From an uncultured Alistipes sp. (lineage in GTDB: Bacteria; Bacteroidota; Bacteroidia; Bacteroidales; UBA932), in NCBI GenBank assembly GCA_900550465.1, contig URSC01000006.1, positions 1 through 64,000 of the forward strand: a stretch of DNA of 64,000 bases, read 5' to 3'. Under the pieces are notes generated by a model that searched no databases, was not told where the DNA came from, and saw only the letters and a program-made list of their open reading frames with translations. This document shows positions 32,512-41,214 of this stretch, piece after piece; position 1 is the first letter of the stretch; the number at the start of each line of letters is the position of its first letter. Made by a program: the position numbers and the translations under genes.

Positions 32512-33656
32512 TGCTGTTTCTGGTTGGGCTTTTTCTTTTTTCTCTTTTTCTTCCGCTTGTTGTCGAAGCGGTCGATGCTGTCATCTCCGAGAGACGATAC
32601 GAAATCGATGGGACGGTCGTCATTGGCGCTGTCCTTGAACAGAGTGGCGGGTTTGGTGCCCTTGCGGTTGGCGGCTATGATGCGGCGGACCTCGTCTACT
32701 GTCAGAGGTGCCATCTTGGACATGTTCCCCTGCTCGTAGGAGAACCACATGATGCCTTTGAGTATGTCGGTCTTGACCAGCCATGCGGGGCCGTCCTGGA
32801 ACTCCAGGGGAGAGTTGACGTTGGGGGTGTTGTTGTGGGCGTCCACGTAGACGGGTACCTCGTAGTTGATGCAGCACTTCAGCTTGCCGCACTGTCCGGC
32901 CAGTTTCTGCGGATTGAGGGACAGATCCTGACAGCGGGCCGACTGGGTGGAGATGGACTGGAAGTTGGATATGTACTTGGAGCAGCACAGGGAGCGTCCG
33001 CAGACTCCGATGCCTCCTATCAGGCCGGCTTCCTGACGCGCGCCTATCTGCTTCATCTCTATTCTGATGCGGAACTCCTCGGCGAAGACCTTGATGAGCT
33101 GGCGGAAGTCCACCCTCTCATCGGCTATGTAGTAGAAAATGGCCTTGGTGCCGTCGCCCTGAAACTCCACGTCGCCTATCTTCATGTCCAGCTTCATGTC
33201 GGCGGCAATCTGCCTGGCCCGGATCATGGTGCTGTTCTCGCGGGCTATGGCCTCCTGCCATTTTTCCAGGTCGAGGGGACGTGCCTTTCTGTATATCTTG
33301 CGGAGTTCCTGCGTGTCGGGGTCGAAGTGATTGCGCAGCATCTGCCGGCCCACTACCGGACCTTCGAGCGTGATGATGCCCAGGTCATGTCCGGTGGCGG
33401 CCTCCACTACTACCAGGTCTCCGGTCTTGAGCAGCTGGCGGGAGGTGTTCTCATAGAAACCCTTGCGGGTGTTCTTGAACCGCACTTCGTAGAGGTTGTG
33501 GTATTTGGGATCGTTGATGCCTTTCAGCCAGTTGAAGTCGTGCAGCTTGCAGCAGCCGGGATGATAGCTGCACAGAAGCTCGCCGTTGTCGGCACGCCGG
33601 GTGGTGCAGCCGCGCGAGCTGTCGTATATTTTGTGTTTTTCTTCCATTTTATCCAT
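32508..33656 (-). CDS. ricT: PSP1-domain protein (RicT/YaaT family)
   Basis: 382 residues with a central PSP1 domain and clustered cysteines (CSYHPGCCK near 29, CGRSLCCSKY near 217, CGKLKCCINYE near 257) typical of the RicT/YaaT group, which in Bacillus takes part in an iron-sulfur Y-complex influencing RNA processing. The tail is very Lys-rich (KRKKKRKKKKPNQKQQ). In Bacteroidales it neighbours holB and gldH, as here. It diverges from holB across a perfectly palindromic promoter region. Confidence 0.88.
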   Translation of the reverse strand: MDKMEEKHKIYDSSRGCTTRRADNGELLCSYHPGCCKLHDFNWLKGINDPKYHNLYEVRFKNTRKGFYENTSRQLLKTGDLVVVEAATGHDLGIITLEGPVVGRQMLRNHFDPDTQELRKIYRKARPLDLEKWQEAIARENSTMIRARQIAADMKLDMKIGDVEFQGDGTKAIFYYIADERVDFRQLIKVFAEEFRIRIEMKQIGARQEAGLIGGIGVCGRSLCCSKYISNFQSISTQSARCQDLSLNPQKLAGQCGKLKCCINYEVPVYVDAHNNTPNVNSPLEFQDGPAWLVKTDILKGIMWFSYEQGNMSKMAPLTVDEVRRIIAANRKGTKPATLFKDSANDDRPIDFVSSLGDDSIDRFDNKRKKKRKKKKPNQKQQ

Positions 33657-33662
33657 AAATTA

Positions 33663-33684
33663 CAAAGATAAATATTTATCTTTG
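33663..33684. promoter_or_regulatory. Perfect palindrome carrying both -7 elements of the divergent ricT and holB promoters
   Basis: The arms CAAAGATAAAT and ATTTATCTTTG make a perfect 22-bp palindrome. Each strand therefore presents TATCTTTG: at 33677-33684 for holB (+) and at 33663-33670 for ricT (-). The predicted transcript starts would be only a few nt before each ATG (33694 and 33656). Confidence 0.75.
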
Positions 33685-33693
33685 AATTTCGAT

Positions 33694-34830
33694 ATGCAAT
33701 TCAAAGAAGTATTAGGAAACAGCGACCTCATTCCCCGTCTGCTGCGTATGGTGGACGGAGGCCGTACCGGGCATTCCATCATGCTGGCGGAGAGTGACGG
33801 CTGCGGTGCCATTGCCCTCGCCCTTGCCCTGGTCCAGTATATGATGTGCCCGGAGCGCATGACGGGAAAAGACTCATGCGGGGTATGCCCCACATGTCTT
33901 AAGGTCTCCGAAATGGTTCATCCGGACGTTCATTTCGTCTTTCCGGTCAATGTGTCCTCGAAGTCGGGAAGCTCGAAAAAGCCCCTGAGCTCGTCTTTCC
34001 TTCAGGAGTGGCGTCAGCTTTATAAGGACAATCCCTATTTCACGGAGGCGGACCTGTATTCCCGTCTGGGCATAGACGGCAAGGCCGGTGCCATAAGCGT
34101 GGCGGAGGCCCGCGAGATACTGGACGTCCTGAGCCTCAAGTCCTACGAGGGAAGAGGCAAATACATGATAATCTGGCTGCCGGAGCGCATGAACGCAGAG
34201 GCTGCCAACAGGCTGCTGAAGATCGTGGAGGAGCCCATGCCGGATACATATTTCATTTTCATAACCCATGCACCCGAGCGCATCATCTCCACCATCCGCT
34301 CCCGCTCGCAGCTGATCCGCCTGTATCCTGTCTCTCCTGAGGAACTTGCACCCTATATCCAGGCCCGTACAGGACTTTCCGCCAGGGAGGCCATGGTCTA
34401 TGCCAGGACCAGCGGAGGAAGTCCGGGACTGGCTCTCGGCATGGCCGGCGGGGAATCTGCGGCTACGGCCTATCTCCCGGCTGCGTCCCGGATGCTGGAG
34501 AATGTATCCGGAGGTGAACTTGCTGCTCTCCTGGAGGGCAATGATGCCCTTCTGTCCCTGGGAAGGGAACGTCAGAAGGACTTCTGTCTCTACATGGAGT
34601 CCCTGCTGCGCAAGATGATGATGCACGCCAGGGGACTGGACGGTGTCTCGGATATACTGCCTCAGGAGTCAGAGACGGTGGAACGCCTCAGCAGGGTTTT
34701 CCCGGACGGTTTCTACGAGAAGGCCTTCAAGGCCCTGGAGGAGGCCAGGACGATGATAGAGGCCAATGTCAATGCCAAGATGGTGTTCTGTCATCTGGCG
34801 AATGTACTGTTTGCGACCAAAAATTTCTGA
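33694..34830 (+). CDS. holB: DNA polymerase III delta-prime subunit
   Basis: Clamp-loader component of 378 residues, from the ATG at 33694 (MQFKEVLGNSDLIPRLL); the longer frame upstream would run across ricT's start. It has the zinc-site cysteines in CPERMTGKDSCGVCPTCLK, the degenerate P-loop SDGCGAIALA, ANRLLKIVEEPMPDTYFIFITH (conserved clamp-loader segment) and IISTIRSRSQLI in place of the SRC motif. It is followed 3 bp later by the EFR1 ferredoxin gene. Confidence 0.87.
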   Translation: MQFKEVLGNSDLIPRLLRMVDGGRTGHSIMLAESDGCGAIALALALVQYMMCPERMTGKDSCGVCPTCLKVSEMVHPDVHFVFPVNVSSKSGSSKKPLSSSFLQEWRQLYKDNPYFTEADLYSRLGIDGKAGAISVAEAREILDVLSLKSYEGRGKYMIIWLPERMNAEAANRLLKIVEEPMPDTYFIFITHAPERIISTIRSRSQLIRLYPVSPEELAPYIQARTGLSAREAMVYARTSGGSPGLALGMAGGESAATAYLPAASRMLENVSGGELAALLEGNDALLSLGRERQKDFCLYMESLLRKMMMHARGLDGVSDILPQESETVERLSRVFPDGFYEKAFKALEEARTMIEANVNAKMVFCHLANVLFATKNF

Positions 34831-34833
34831 TAT

Positions 34834-35622
34834 ATGATATTCTATTTTTCAGGTACGGGAAACTCTCTGTGGACGGCCCGGCAGTTGTCGGCCGCGCTGG
34901 GGGAGGCTGAGCCTGTGGCGGTGGCCGATGAGCTGCGTAAGGCTGGGGAGACCGGCGAGTGTGAGTATTCCCTCAAGGACGGAGAGCCGCTGATTCTGGT
35001 ATTCCCGGTACATTCGTGGGGACCGGCCGTGCTGATGCTGCGTTTCGTGGAGCGTCTGCGGATCAGGGATTACGGCGGACAGCCGGTCTATGCCGTGTGC
35101 ACCTGCGGGGATACCTGCGGCTGGACGGACCGGATGATGCGGGAGGCCCTTAGCCGCCGCGGCCTGCCTCTGACTGCCTGCTGGTCGGTGCGGATGCCGA
35201 ACAACTACATACTGATGAAGGGATTCGGGGTGGACACCGACGAGGTGCGCGAGACGAAGCTGCATACGGCTCCTCAGGATGTCCGGGCCGTCGCGGACGC
35301 TATCCGCGGGCAGAACAGTTACAGCCATTATACTGTGGGTACCAGGCCGTGGCTCAAGAGCCGGGTCATCAATCCGCTGTTCCGCAAGTTCCTGGCCGGT
35401 CCAGACAGTAAGACCAAGTTCCATGTAGGCGATGCCTGCATAGGCTGCGGACTGTGTGCGGCCGACTGTCCCACAGGAGCCATAACGATGCAGGGCGGAC
35501 GTCCCGTCTGGGGACGCGGCTGCGTGCAGTGCACTTCCTGCATAAACCGGTGCCCCGTCCGTGCCATCGACTACGGCAATATCACTCAGGATCAGGGGCG
35601 TTACCACCATCCGGAAGTATGA
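34834..35622 (+). CDS. EFR1-family flavodoxin-ferredoxin protein
   Basis: 262 residues: an N-terminal flavodoxin-like domain opening IFYFSGTGNSLWTARQLS (FMN phosphate loop SGTGNS) and two C-terminal [4Fe-4S] motifs, CIGCGLCAADCP and CVQCTSCINRCP. The EFR1 (Flavodoxin/ferredoxin fusion) family is typical of anaerobes and presumably shuttles electrons in the cytoplasm; the partner is unknown. The last 41 bp overlap the convergent U32 gene. Confidence 0.85.
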   Translation: MIFYFSGTGNSLWTARQLSAALGEAEPVAVADELRKAGETGECEYSLKDGEPLILVFPVHSWGPAVLMLRFVERLRIRDYGGQPVYAVCTCGDTCGWTDRMMREALSRRGLPLTACWSVRMPNNYILMKGFGVDTDEVRETKLHTAPQDVRAVADAIRGQNSYSHYTVGTRPWLKSRVINPLFRKFLAGPDSKTKFHVGDACIGCGLCAADCPTGAITMQGGRPVWGRGCVQCTSCINRCPVRAIDYGNITQDQGRYHHPEV

Positions 35623-37441
35623 CCATCTCGCAGCGGGCGCAGTCGAAGACGGCTTTTACCCGGCGTCCGTTATTTTCCAGGTAGAGCGGTGCGGACTTCT
35701 CTCCCGGACGCTGTTTCGGGCAGCGGCCCATCTCGTAGCGGATGCAGTATTTGCACCGCATGAGTTCCACGGATGCAGCCGGAGCGGTCTCAAAAGCGCG
35801 GTCAGGCTCTATGCCGGTTGATTCGTAGATGCTTCGGGACAATGAGTTGGCGCAGTTGAGCTGAGTCCGCTGTGCCGGAGGGATGATTCCGGTCCTGTCC
35901 AGGCGGTCGAAGGGGATGCTTTCCCTCATGTCGGGAGCGGCGGGAGCGGATTCCAGTCCCGCGGCCAGTTCCCGGCGCAATGCGTTGGCGGCCGATGAGG
36001 GCAGGAAGGGCAGGGGACCGTCCTCGGGAAGTTCCGTCAAGGCAAACGAGAAGATCCCGCTGCGTCTGGACAGGGAGGAGCGGAGGCCGGAGGCGGCCTT
36101 GTCCCGGTTCAGGGCAGGTTCAGCGGTAAATTCCACCGACGCGGAGGCTCCGCCGGCGGCCTCGGCCGTCAGGTGGTATCTCCCGCCGTCTGTCTGGGCC
36201 AGACGTATTTCTGCCGGAATCAGTCTTGTCGGCGGATTGTTCTCAAGGGCTTTTTCGAGGCTGTGGTTGTAACTGCGGTAGATTTTCGTGCCGGGGGCCG
36301 GTGCGCTGCCTTCAGTCTGTCCGAATGTGACGGTGCTGCCCTCCACCTTGTCGGCCCGCATGCCGGTGACCTCCCCTTTCCTGGATACGAAACAGAGGCC
36401 GTCGCCGTTGGTGACCGGGGTGCTGATGCCTTTGAACAGCCGTATCTCCATTGTCCTGCCGCTGATGCTGCCGACTTCCCCGACAGGCTCTCCGATGCCC
36501 TTGGCGTAGTCGCCCGAGTTCCATTTTCCCCGAGTGCCGTCGATGAAATAATGAGTGTAGCCCCGGTTGAAGGTAGCCGCGGGCTGAGGGGTGAAGCCTC
36601 CGGCGGGAGAGCCCCAGGAACTGCGGGCATACCTATCGCCGCTGTTTTGTACCAGCCGGTCCAGGGCATCGCTGTAGGCCCGGACGATATTCCTGACGTA
36701 GGAGATGTTCTTGAGCCTGCCCTCTATCTTGAAGGAGGTGGCTCCCGCCCCGGCCAGCTGCTCCAGCCGGTCCAGAAGGGAGAGGTCCTTGAGGGAGAGG
36801 ATGGCCCTGCCGCGCAGCAGGATATTGCCGGAGGCGTCCTTCACGTCGTAGCGGGAGCGGCAGGCCTGGATGCAGCAGCCGCGGTTGGCGCTCCGGCCGG
36901 TGAGGTACTGGCTCAGGTAGCACTGGCCGCTGTAGCACACGCAGAGGGCTCCGTGTACGAAGCACTCAATCTCGCATTGGGGGACGGCTTCGGATATCTC
37001 CCGGATCTGTTCCAGGCTCAGCTCCCGGGCCAGGACCAGCTTGCGGAAGCCCAGGGAGGCCAGCCAGCGGGCCTGTTCCGGTGTCCTGATGTTGCACTGG
37101 GTGGAGGCATGCAGATCTATCTGCGGGAGGCTCATCCTCAGGAGTCCGAGGTCCTGGACTATGAGGGCGTCGCATCCGGCCTCCACGCCTCTGAATACAC
37201 AGCGGCGGGCCTCCTCCAGCTCGTTCTCGAAGATGATGGTGTTGAGGGTCAGATAGACCCTGGCGCCGAATCTGTGAGCGTAGTCCGTCAGGACGGCGAT
37301 GTCTCCGAAGGAGTTGCCCGCCGCCTCGCGTGCCCCGAAGGCAGGTCCGGCTATATACACGGCATCGGCACCGCAGTCGATGGCCGCGATGCCGATGTCC
37401 TTATTTCGTGCCGGAGCGAGAAGCTCGAGCTTTACTGGCAT
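35582..37441 (-). CDS. U32 peptidase-family protein with DUF3656 (RlhA-like)
   Basis: 619 residues. The N-terminal half is U32: LELLAPARNKDIGIAAIDCGADAVYIAG, then VHGALCVCYSGQCYLSQYLTGRSANRGCCIQACRS, whose cysteines are ligands in this family. The C-terminal part (about 380-500) matches the DUF3656 extension found in E. coli RlhA (YdcP), the enzyme hydroxylating C2501 of 23S rRNA. Size and architecture favour an rRNA or tRNA hydroxylase over a true protease (inference from family). Its 3' end overlaps the EFR1 gene tail to tail, and its start overlaps the TPR gene's stop by 10 bp. Confidence 0.82.
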   Translation of the reverse strand: MPVKLELLAPARNKDIGIAAIDCGADAVYIAGPAFGAREAAGNSFGDIAVLTDYAHRFGARVYLTLNTIIFENELEEARRCVFRGVEAGCDALIVQDLGLLRMSLPQIDLHASTQCNIRTPEQARWLASLGFRKLVLARELSLEQIREISEAVPQCEIECFVHGALCVCYSGQCYLSQYLTGRSANRGCCIQACRSRYDVKDASGNILLRGRAILSLKDLSLLDRLEQLAGAGATSFKIEGRLKNISYVRNIVRAYSDALDRLVQNSGDRYARSSWGSPAGGFTPQPAATFNRGYTHYFIDGTRGKWNSGDYAKGIGEPVGEVGSISGRTMEIRLFKGISTPVTNGDGLCFVSRKGEVTGMRADKVEGSTVTFGQTEGSAPAPGTKIYRSYNHSLEKALENNPPTRLIPAEIRLAQTDGGRYHLTAEAAGGASASVEFTAEPALNRDKAASGLRSSLSRRSGIFSFALTELPEDGPLPFLPSSAANALRRELAAGLESAPAAPDMRESIPFDRLDRTGIIPPAQRTQLNCANSLSRSIYESTGIEPDRAFETAPAASVELMRCKYCIRYEMGRCPKQRPGEKSAPLYLENNGRRVKAVFDCARCEMVILPDGGNAPDPE

Positions 37442-38373
37442 TTGAGTTCGTTGTTGACCTTATGCTTTGCGTACTCGGCGAACTGAGGGTTGTTGAGGAT
37501 GGCCTTGTAGTTCACGCAGGCATTCTCCTTGTCGCCCTTGGCCTCGTATGCGGTGGCGAGCTGATACTTGATCTGGTCCGCATTCCTTGCGTTGGGAGAA
37601 GCGGTCAGGAAGCCCTCGAAGTTGGCGATGGCATCATCGTAGTTCTTCAGCTGGAGGGCAGCTGTTCCTGCAATCTGCATGGCGGTGGGGGTGGGCAGGA
37701 TGTCGAGGGACTTTTTGGCGTTGTCGTAAGCACCCTGGTAGTCCTTGGCCTTGAGCACCTCTGCTGCCTGGCTGAGGTAGAGAGTGGCCATCTCCTTGTC
37801 AGCTGCCTTGCTCTGTCCGAGCTCGGAAGCCTTGGTAAGGGCGGCGATGGCGGTCTCGATATCATCGGCGCGGGAAGCGGCCTGACCGAGACGGAGGTAG
37901 CCGTTGGCATCATTGGGGTTGATCTCCACTACTTTCTGGTAGGAAGCCATGGCTGCGGTGTAGTTCTTCTGATTCAGGAAAAGATTGCCCTGCTGCATGT
38001 AAAGCTGGGGAATGAGGTTCTGGGCCTCTGCGGCAATGTCGTCCTGACCGTATTCGTTAGCTTTCTCGACAGCCTGTCCAAGTACTACGATGGCGGAATC
38101 AAGGTTGTTGGCAGCGGCCAGCTCCTTACCGATGGCATTGATGAGGGTAGGGATGTTCCTCTTGCAGTTGTAAGCAAGCTCCTCGGCTTCTGCTCCGAGC
38201 AGTTCGGCCTGAGCGAGAGCCTCTTCAAAATAACCCAGTGCTGTCTCCTTGTCTCCTGCGTTGAGAGCGGTGGCTCCTTCGTTGTACAGAGCGGTGGCGG
38301 ACTCCATATCCTGTGCGCAGAGGAGTCCTGCGGAAAGTGTCGCGATTGTCAGAATTGCTAAGATTTTCTTCAT
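37432..38373 (-). CDS. Exported TPR-repeat protein
   Basis: 313 residues: signal peptide MKKILAILTIATLSAGLLCAQ, then at least five tetratricopeptide-like repeats (for example NEGATALNAGDKETALGYFE, QGNLFLNQKNYTAAMASYQK, YLRLGQAASRADDIETAIAA, NYDDAIANFEGFLTASPNA). Probably a periplasmic scaffold. Co-transcribed upstream of the U32 gene (10-bp overlap) and divergent from the M16 homologue. No catalytic motif. Confidence 0.8.
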   Translation of the reverse strand: MKKILAILTIATLSAGLLCAQDMESATALYNEGATALNAGDKETALGYFEEALAQAELLGAEAEELAYNCKRNIPTLINAIGKELAAANNLDSAIVVLGQAVEKANEYGQDDIAAEAQNLIPQLYMQQGNLFLNQKNYTAAMASYQKVVEINPNDANGYLRLGQAASRADDIETAIAALTKASELGQSKAADKEMATLYLSQAAEVLKAKDYQGAYDNAKKSLDILPTPTAMQIAGTAALQLKNYDDAIANFEGFLTASPNARNADQIKYQLATAYEAKGDKENACVNYKAILNNPQFAEYAKHKVNNELKCQ

Positions 38374-38413
38374 ATTTTTAGGTGTTTATTAGTTCTCGGG
38401 GAAAAATGGCTGA

Positions 38414-38421
38414 CAAATATA
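38414..38421 (-). promoter_or_regulatory. -7 promoter element for the TPR-U32 operon
   Basis: The minus strand reads TATATTTG, a perfect TAnnTTTG match, about 40 bp before the TPR gene's ATG. Confidence 0.5.
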
Positions 38422-38433
38422 ATCATAATTTCA

Positions 38434-38441
38434 TACTTTTG
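38434..38441 (+). promoter_or_regulatory. -7 promoter element for the M16 homologue (nearly leaderless)
   Basis: TACTTTTG ends 4 nt before the ATG at 38446, so the transcript would begin essentially at the start codon. It diverges from the -7 element at 38414-38421. Confidence 0.5.
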
Positions 38442-38445
38442 CCTC

Positions 38446-41202
38446 ATGAAATTGAAAATTTTTATAACACTTCTGCTCATCCTGCATGCTCCTGCGGCAT
38501 TTTCCCAGATAGTAGGACTGCTGGAGGACGATGCCTCGATAGTGCGCGACACCATGCCCAACGGTCTGATTTATTATCTGGTATCCAATCCTACGATAGA
38601 GGGTTATGCCGATTTTACCTTTATCCAGAAGACGGGTATGGCCCTGGAAGACAGCTCCACCCGCGGCATGACCAGGCTGATGGAGTGCATGGCGCTGACT
38701 GAGACCGTCAATTTTCCTGACGGAGCCATATTTTCTTTTATCGATGACATGGGGCTGGACCGGAAGGACGGTCTTAAGATAGAGGCGGGTGACTATTATA
38801 CCACTTATTCATTCAGGGATGTGCCTGTGATGAAGAATGACTCCATGGTGGACTCCCTGCTGCTGGCCATGTACAATATATCCTCCGCCCTTATCATCGA
38901 CGACCGCTCCGTGGAACGCGGCAAGAACTTCTTCCGCAACATGTCGGCTGTCTCGGGAACCCTGGACCAGAGAATCAGGGATTCGCTTGCCGGATATTAT
39001 TTCGCCGGTACGCCCCTGGCTCCTGTCTCTCCGAAGGAACAGCTCTCCCTGGTGGACGGATATACCACTGAGGATGTAAGGCGTTTTTATCTTACCCGCT
39101 GCCGTCCGGACCTGCAGGCTCTGGTCATTGCCGGAGACATTGACCCGGCTTCGGTCGAGTCCAAGATACGCGCTCTTTTTCAGGTGGTTCCGAAGCCTCT
39201 TGAGCCCCTGCCCGAATTTCCGGATTCCCTGTTGGATGCCGCCGGAGGAGGCTGGTTCTATTTCACGGACAAGGAGGCGGACTGCGCCAGTGTCACGTTT
39301 GACTACATCGTGGATCCCGTGGACAGCTCCCTGAGAAGAACCGCCGTACCCTTCATATACCAGTACCTGTCTTCCCTGAGCGTGGACCTGGTGACCCGGA
39401 GGCTGAAGGATGCCCTGGACGATGCGCCGTTCTATGTCAGGAACCTGGACGTGAGGATGGAACCGTATCTCAACCGCTCGTCGTTCAGGATATCCGTAGA
39501 GGCGGCACCCCTGGATTATGTCCGCGCGTATGAGTTCATTCTCAACGAGGTGGAGCGGATTCTGCGTTACGGTGTGTCCCGACGGGAATTCGAGGAGTGC
39601 AGGGACAACTATTTCTTCCATCTGGACAATACCTGGGAGCGGCGCTCATGGCTGGACAACAAGTACTATACTGACCTGTGCAGGGCCAATTTCTCCGACG
39701 GTTACGTAATGGCGGGAGTGGAGTTCGCCAAGTCCTATATCGAGGCGGCCGGTTCCGGGATAGACAGCTCCACGGTATATAACTTCCTGTCTGCGGTATT
39801 CTCAGACACCGGCCGGCGCACGGTGGTATGCTCGTCCCCGGAGAAAGTCGGCGGACTGGAGTATTTTACGGTGGATCCGGGCCCTCCGTCTCCAGATACC
39901 ATCCTGTATGCGGCGGCAGAGGCGTTGAGGAATGAGGGCAGGGTATCGGGCTTCAAGTTCGTCAATCCTTCTACGGGAGTCACCTCGCGCCGCCTTCCCA
40001 ACGGAGCAATGATGGCTTACCGTCACATGGACGCGGAGCCGGGATGGGTATATTTCGAGGCCGTGGCCAGAGGAGGCATATCACTTTCCGATGACGGTCT
40101 CTCACTGCTGCGTGCCTATGTCAATGACGTGGCCCGTCTCTCATACAACGGGGGCCTCAACGCTTTTGAACTAGACCGTCTGCTCTCCTCGATGCACATG
40201 GAACTCAGCAGGGAGATATCGGTAAGCGATAGGAAAATCACAGGCCGTTTCCCCGCCGATGAGATGGGGCAGTTCATGCAGCTGGCGACCATGTTCTTCG
40301 AAGGTTCCCGGCCGGATGAGGAGACGTTCGGCAGGTACCGCAGTATGGTCAGCGGCTGTGCTCCGTACGCCATGCGCTCGCCCGAGAAGGTCTTCGGAAT
40401 GCTGCACAACAGGGATGTGCGCTCGGGTTACGGGCTTGAGACTAGCGTGCCCGACATTGCGGACCTGGATTATCTCGCAGCGCTGAAATTTGTAAATACC
40501 CTCTTTTCCAACGCGGCCGATTTTACCTTCATCTTTGTCGGAGATTTCGACGAGCAGGACCTTCTTTCATCCGCGTACCGGACTCTTTCCGCTCTGCCAG
40601 GACGCAGGAACGCTGTCCGGAAGGAGGAGAACCGTAGATTTTTCATCGCCTCCTACGATGATGAGGAGGTGGTCCGTGTGCCGATGGAGTTCCCTCGGAG
40701 ACTGAACAGCTGCAAGCTGACCATACCCTCTGACCTCAATATGGAAGACCGCGTGCTTTCTGAGGTTACGGCCAAGGTGATTGAACGCGAGGTGATACGG
40801 CAGTTGTCCCTGAAAGGTATTCTGGCCGACGCCCAGAGACGTTTCTACCGGTATCCGGAGGAGGTGCTGACCATAGATTTTCATTTTACCACGTATGAGG
40901 ATGTTCCGGATATGGGCGGAATGTTCGTGGAGATAGTGGAAAACCTGGCCTACCGCGGGGTAAGCGACAATGAGGTGGACGGTGTCCGCCGCAACATGGT
41001 CCTGCGCGACCGGCTGCAGGAGACCGTGGACTACAGCTGGTGGAGCCGGCTGCTGAGGAGCCGTTATATAGACCGGAAGGATTTCTATACCAGGCGTGAG
41101 GCGGCACTGGACTCCCTTACGGCCGTTGAGGTCAACGAGGCTCTATACAAGGTTCTGGACACGGGACGCATATCCCTGCTGACGGTGGCCCCCGAAGAAT
41201 AA
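38446..41202 (+). CDS. M16 (insulinase-like) peptidase homologue lacking the zinc-binding histidines
   Basis: 918-residue exported protein (signal MKLKIFITLLLILHAPAAFS) with the two-half M16 organisation. RDTMPNGLIYYLVSNP and GYADFTFIQKTGMALEDSSTRGM correspond to the start of the catalytic half. Where active members have HxxEH, this protein has R77-L-M-E80-C81, so both histidines are replaced and only the glutamate remains. The second half (about 500-918) also has the M16 fold pattern (SRRLPNGAMMAYRHMDAEPG). It may be a non-catalytic partner, as in heterodimeric M16B or mitochondrial core proteins, or a degenerate enzyme. Twelve bp before the DUF3109 gene. Confidence 0.8.
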   Translation: MKLKIFITLLLILHAPAAFSQIVGLLEDDASIVRDTMPNGLIYYLVSNPTIEGYADFTFIQKTGMALEDSSTRGMTRLMECMALTETVNFPDGAIFSFIDDMGLDRKDGLKIEAGDYYTTYSFRDVPVMKNDSMVDSLLLAMYNISSALIIDDRSVERGKNFFRNMSAVSGTLDQRIRDSLAGYYFAGTPLAPVSPKEQLSLVDGYTTEDVRRFYLTRCRPDLQALVIAGDIDPASVESKIRALFQVVPKPLEPLPEFPDSLLDAAGGGWFYFTDKEADCASVTFDYIVDPVDSSLRRTAVPFIYQYLSSLSVDLVTRRLKDALDDAPFYVRNLDVRMEPYLNRSSFRISVEAAPLDYVRAYEFILNEVERILRYGVSRREFEECRDNYFFHLDNTWERRSWLDNKYYTDLCRANFSDGYVMAGVEFAKSYIEAAGSGIDSSTVYNFLSAVFSDTGRRTVVCSSPEKVGGLEYFTVDPGPPSPDTILYAAAEALRNEGRVSGFKFVNPSTGVTSRRLPNGAMMAYRHMDAEPGWVYFEAVARGGISLSDDGLSLLRAYVNDVARLSYNGGLNAFELDRLLSSMHMELSREISVSDRKITGRFPADEMGQFMQLATMFFEGSRPDEETFGRYRSMVSGCAPYAMRSPEKVFGMLHNRDVRSGYGLETSVPDIADLDYLAALKFVNTLFSNAADFTFIFVGDFDEQDLLSSAYRTLSALPGRRNAVRKEENRRFFIASYDDEEVVRVPMEFPRRLNSCKLTIPSDLNMEDRVLSEVTAKVIEREVIRQLSLKGILADAQRRFYRYPEEVLTIDFHFTTYEDVPDMGGMFVEIVENLAYRGVSDNEVDGVRRNMVLRDRLQETVDYSWWSRLLRSRYIDRKDFYTRREAALDSLTAVEVNEALYKVLDTGRISLLTVAPEE

Positions 41203-41214
41203 AGCTGTACTGAT

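Noticed and set aside
36173..37486. 437-codon plus-strand frame opposite the U32 gene
   Set aside because: Antisense shadow of a well-supported gene; no recognisable domain.
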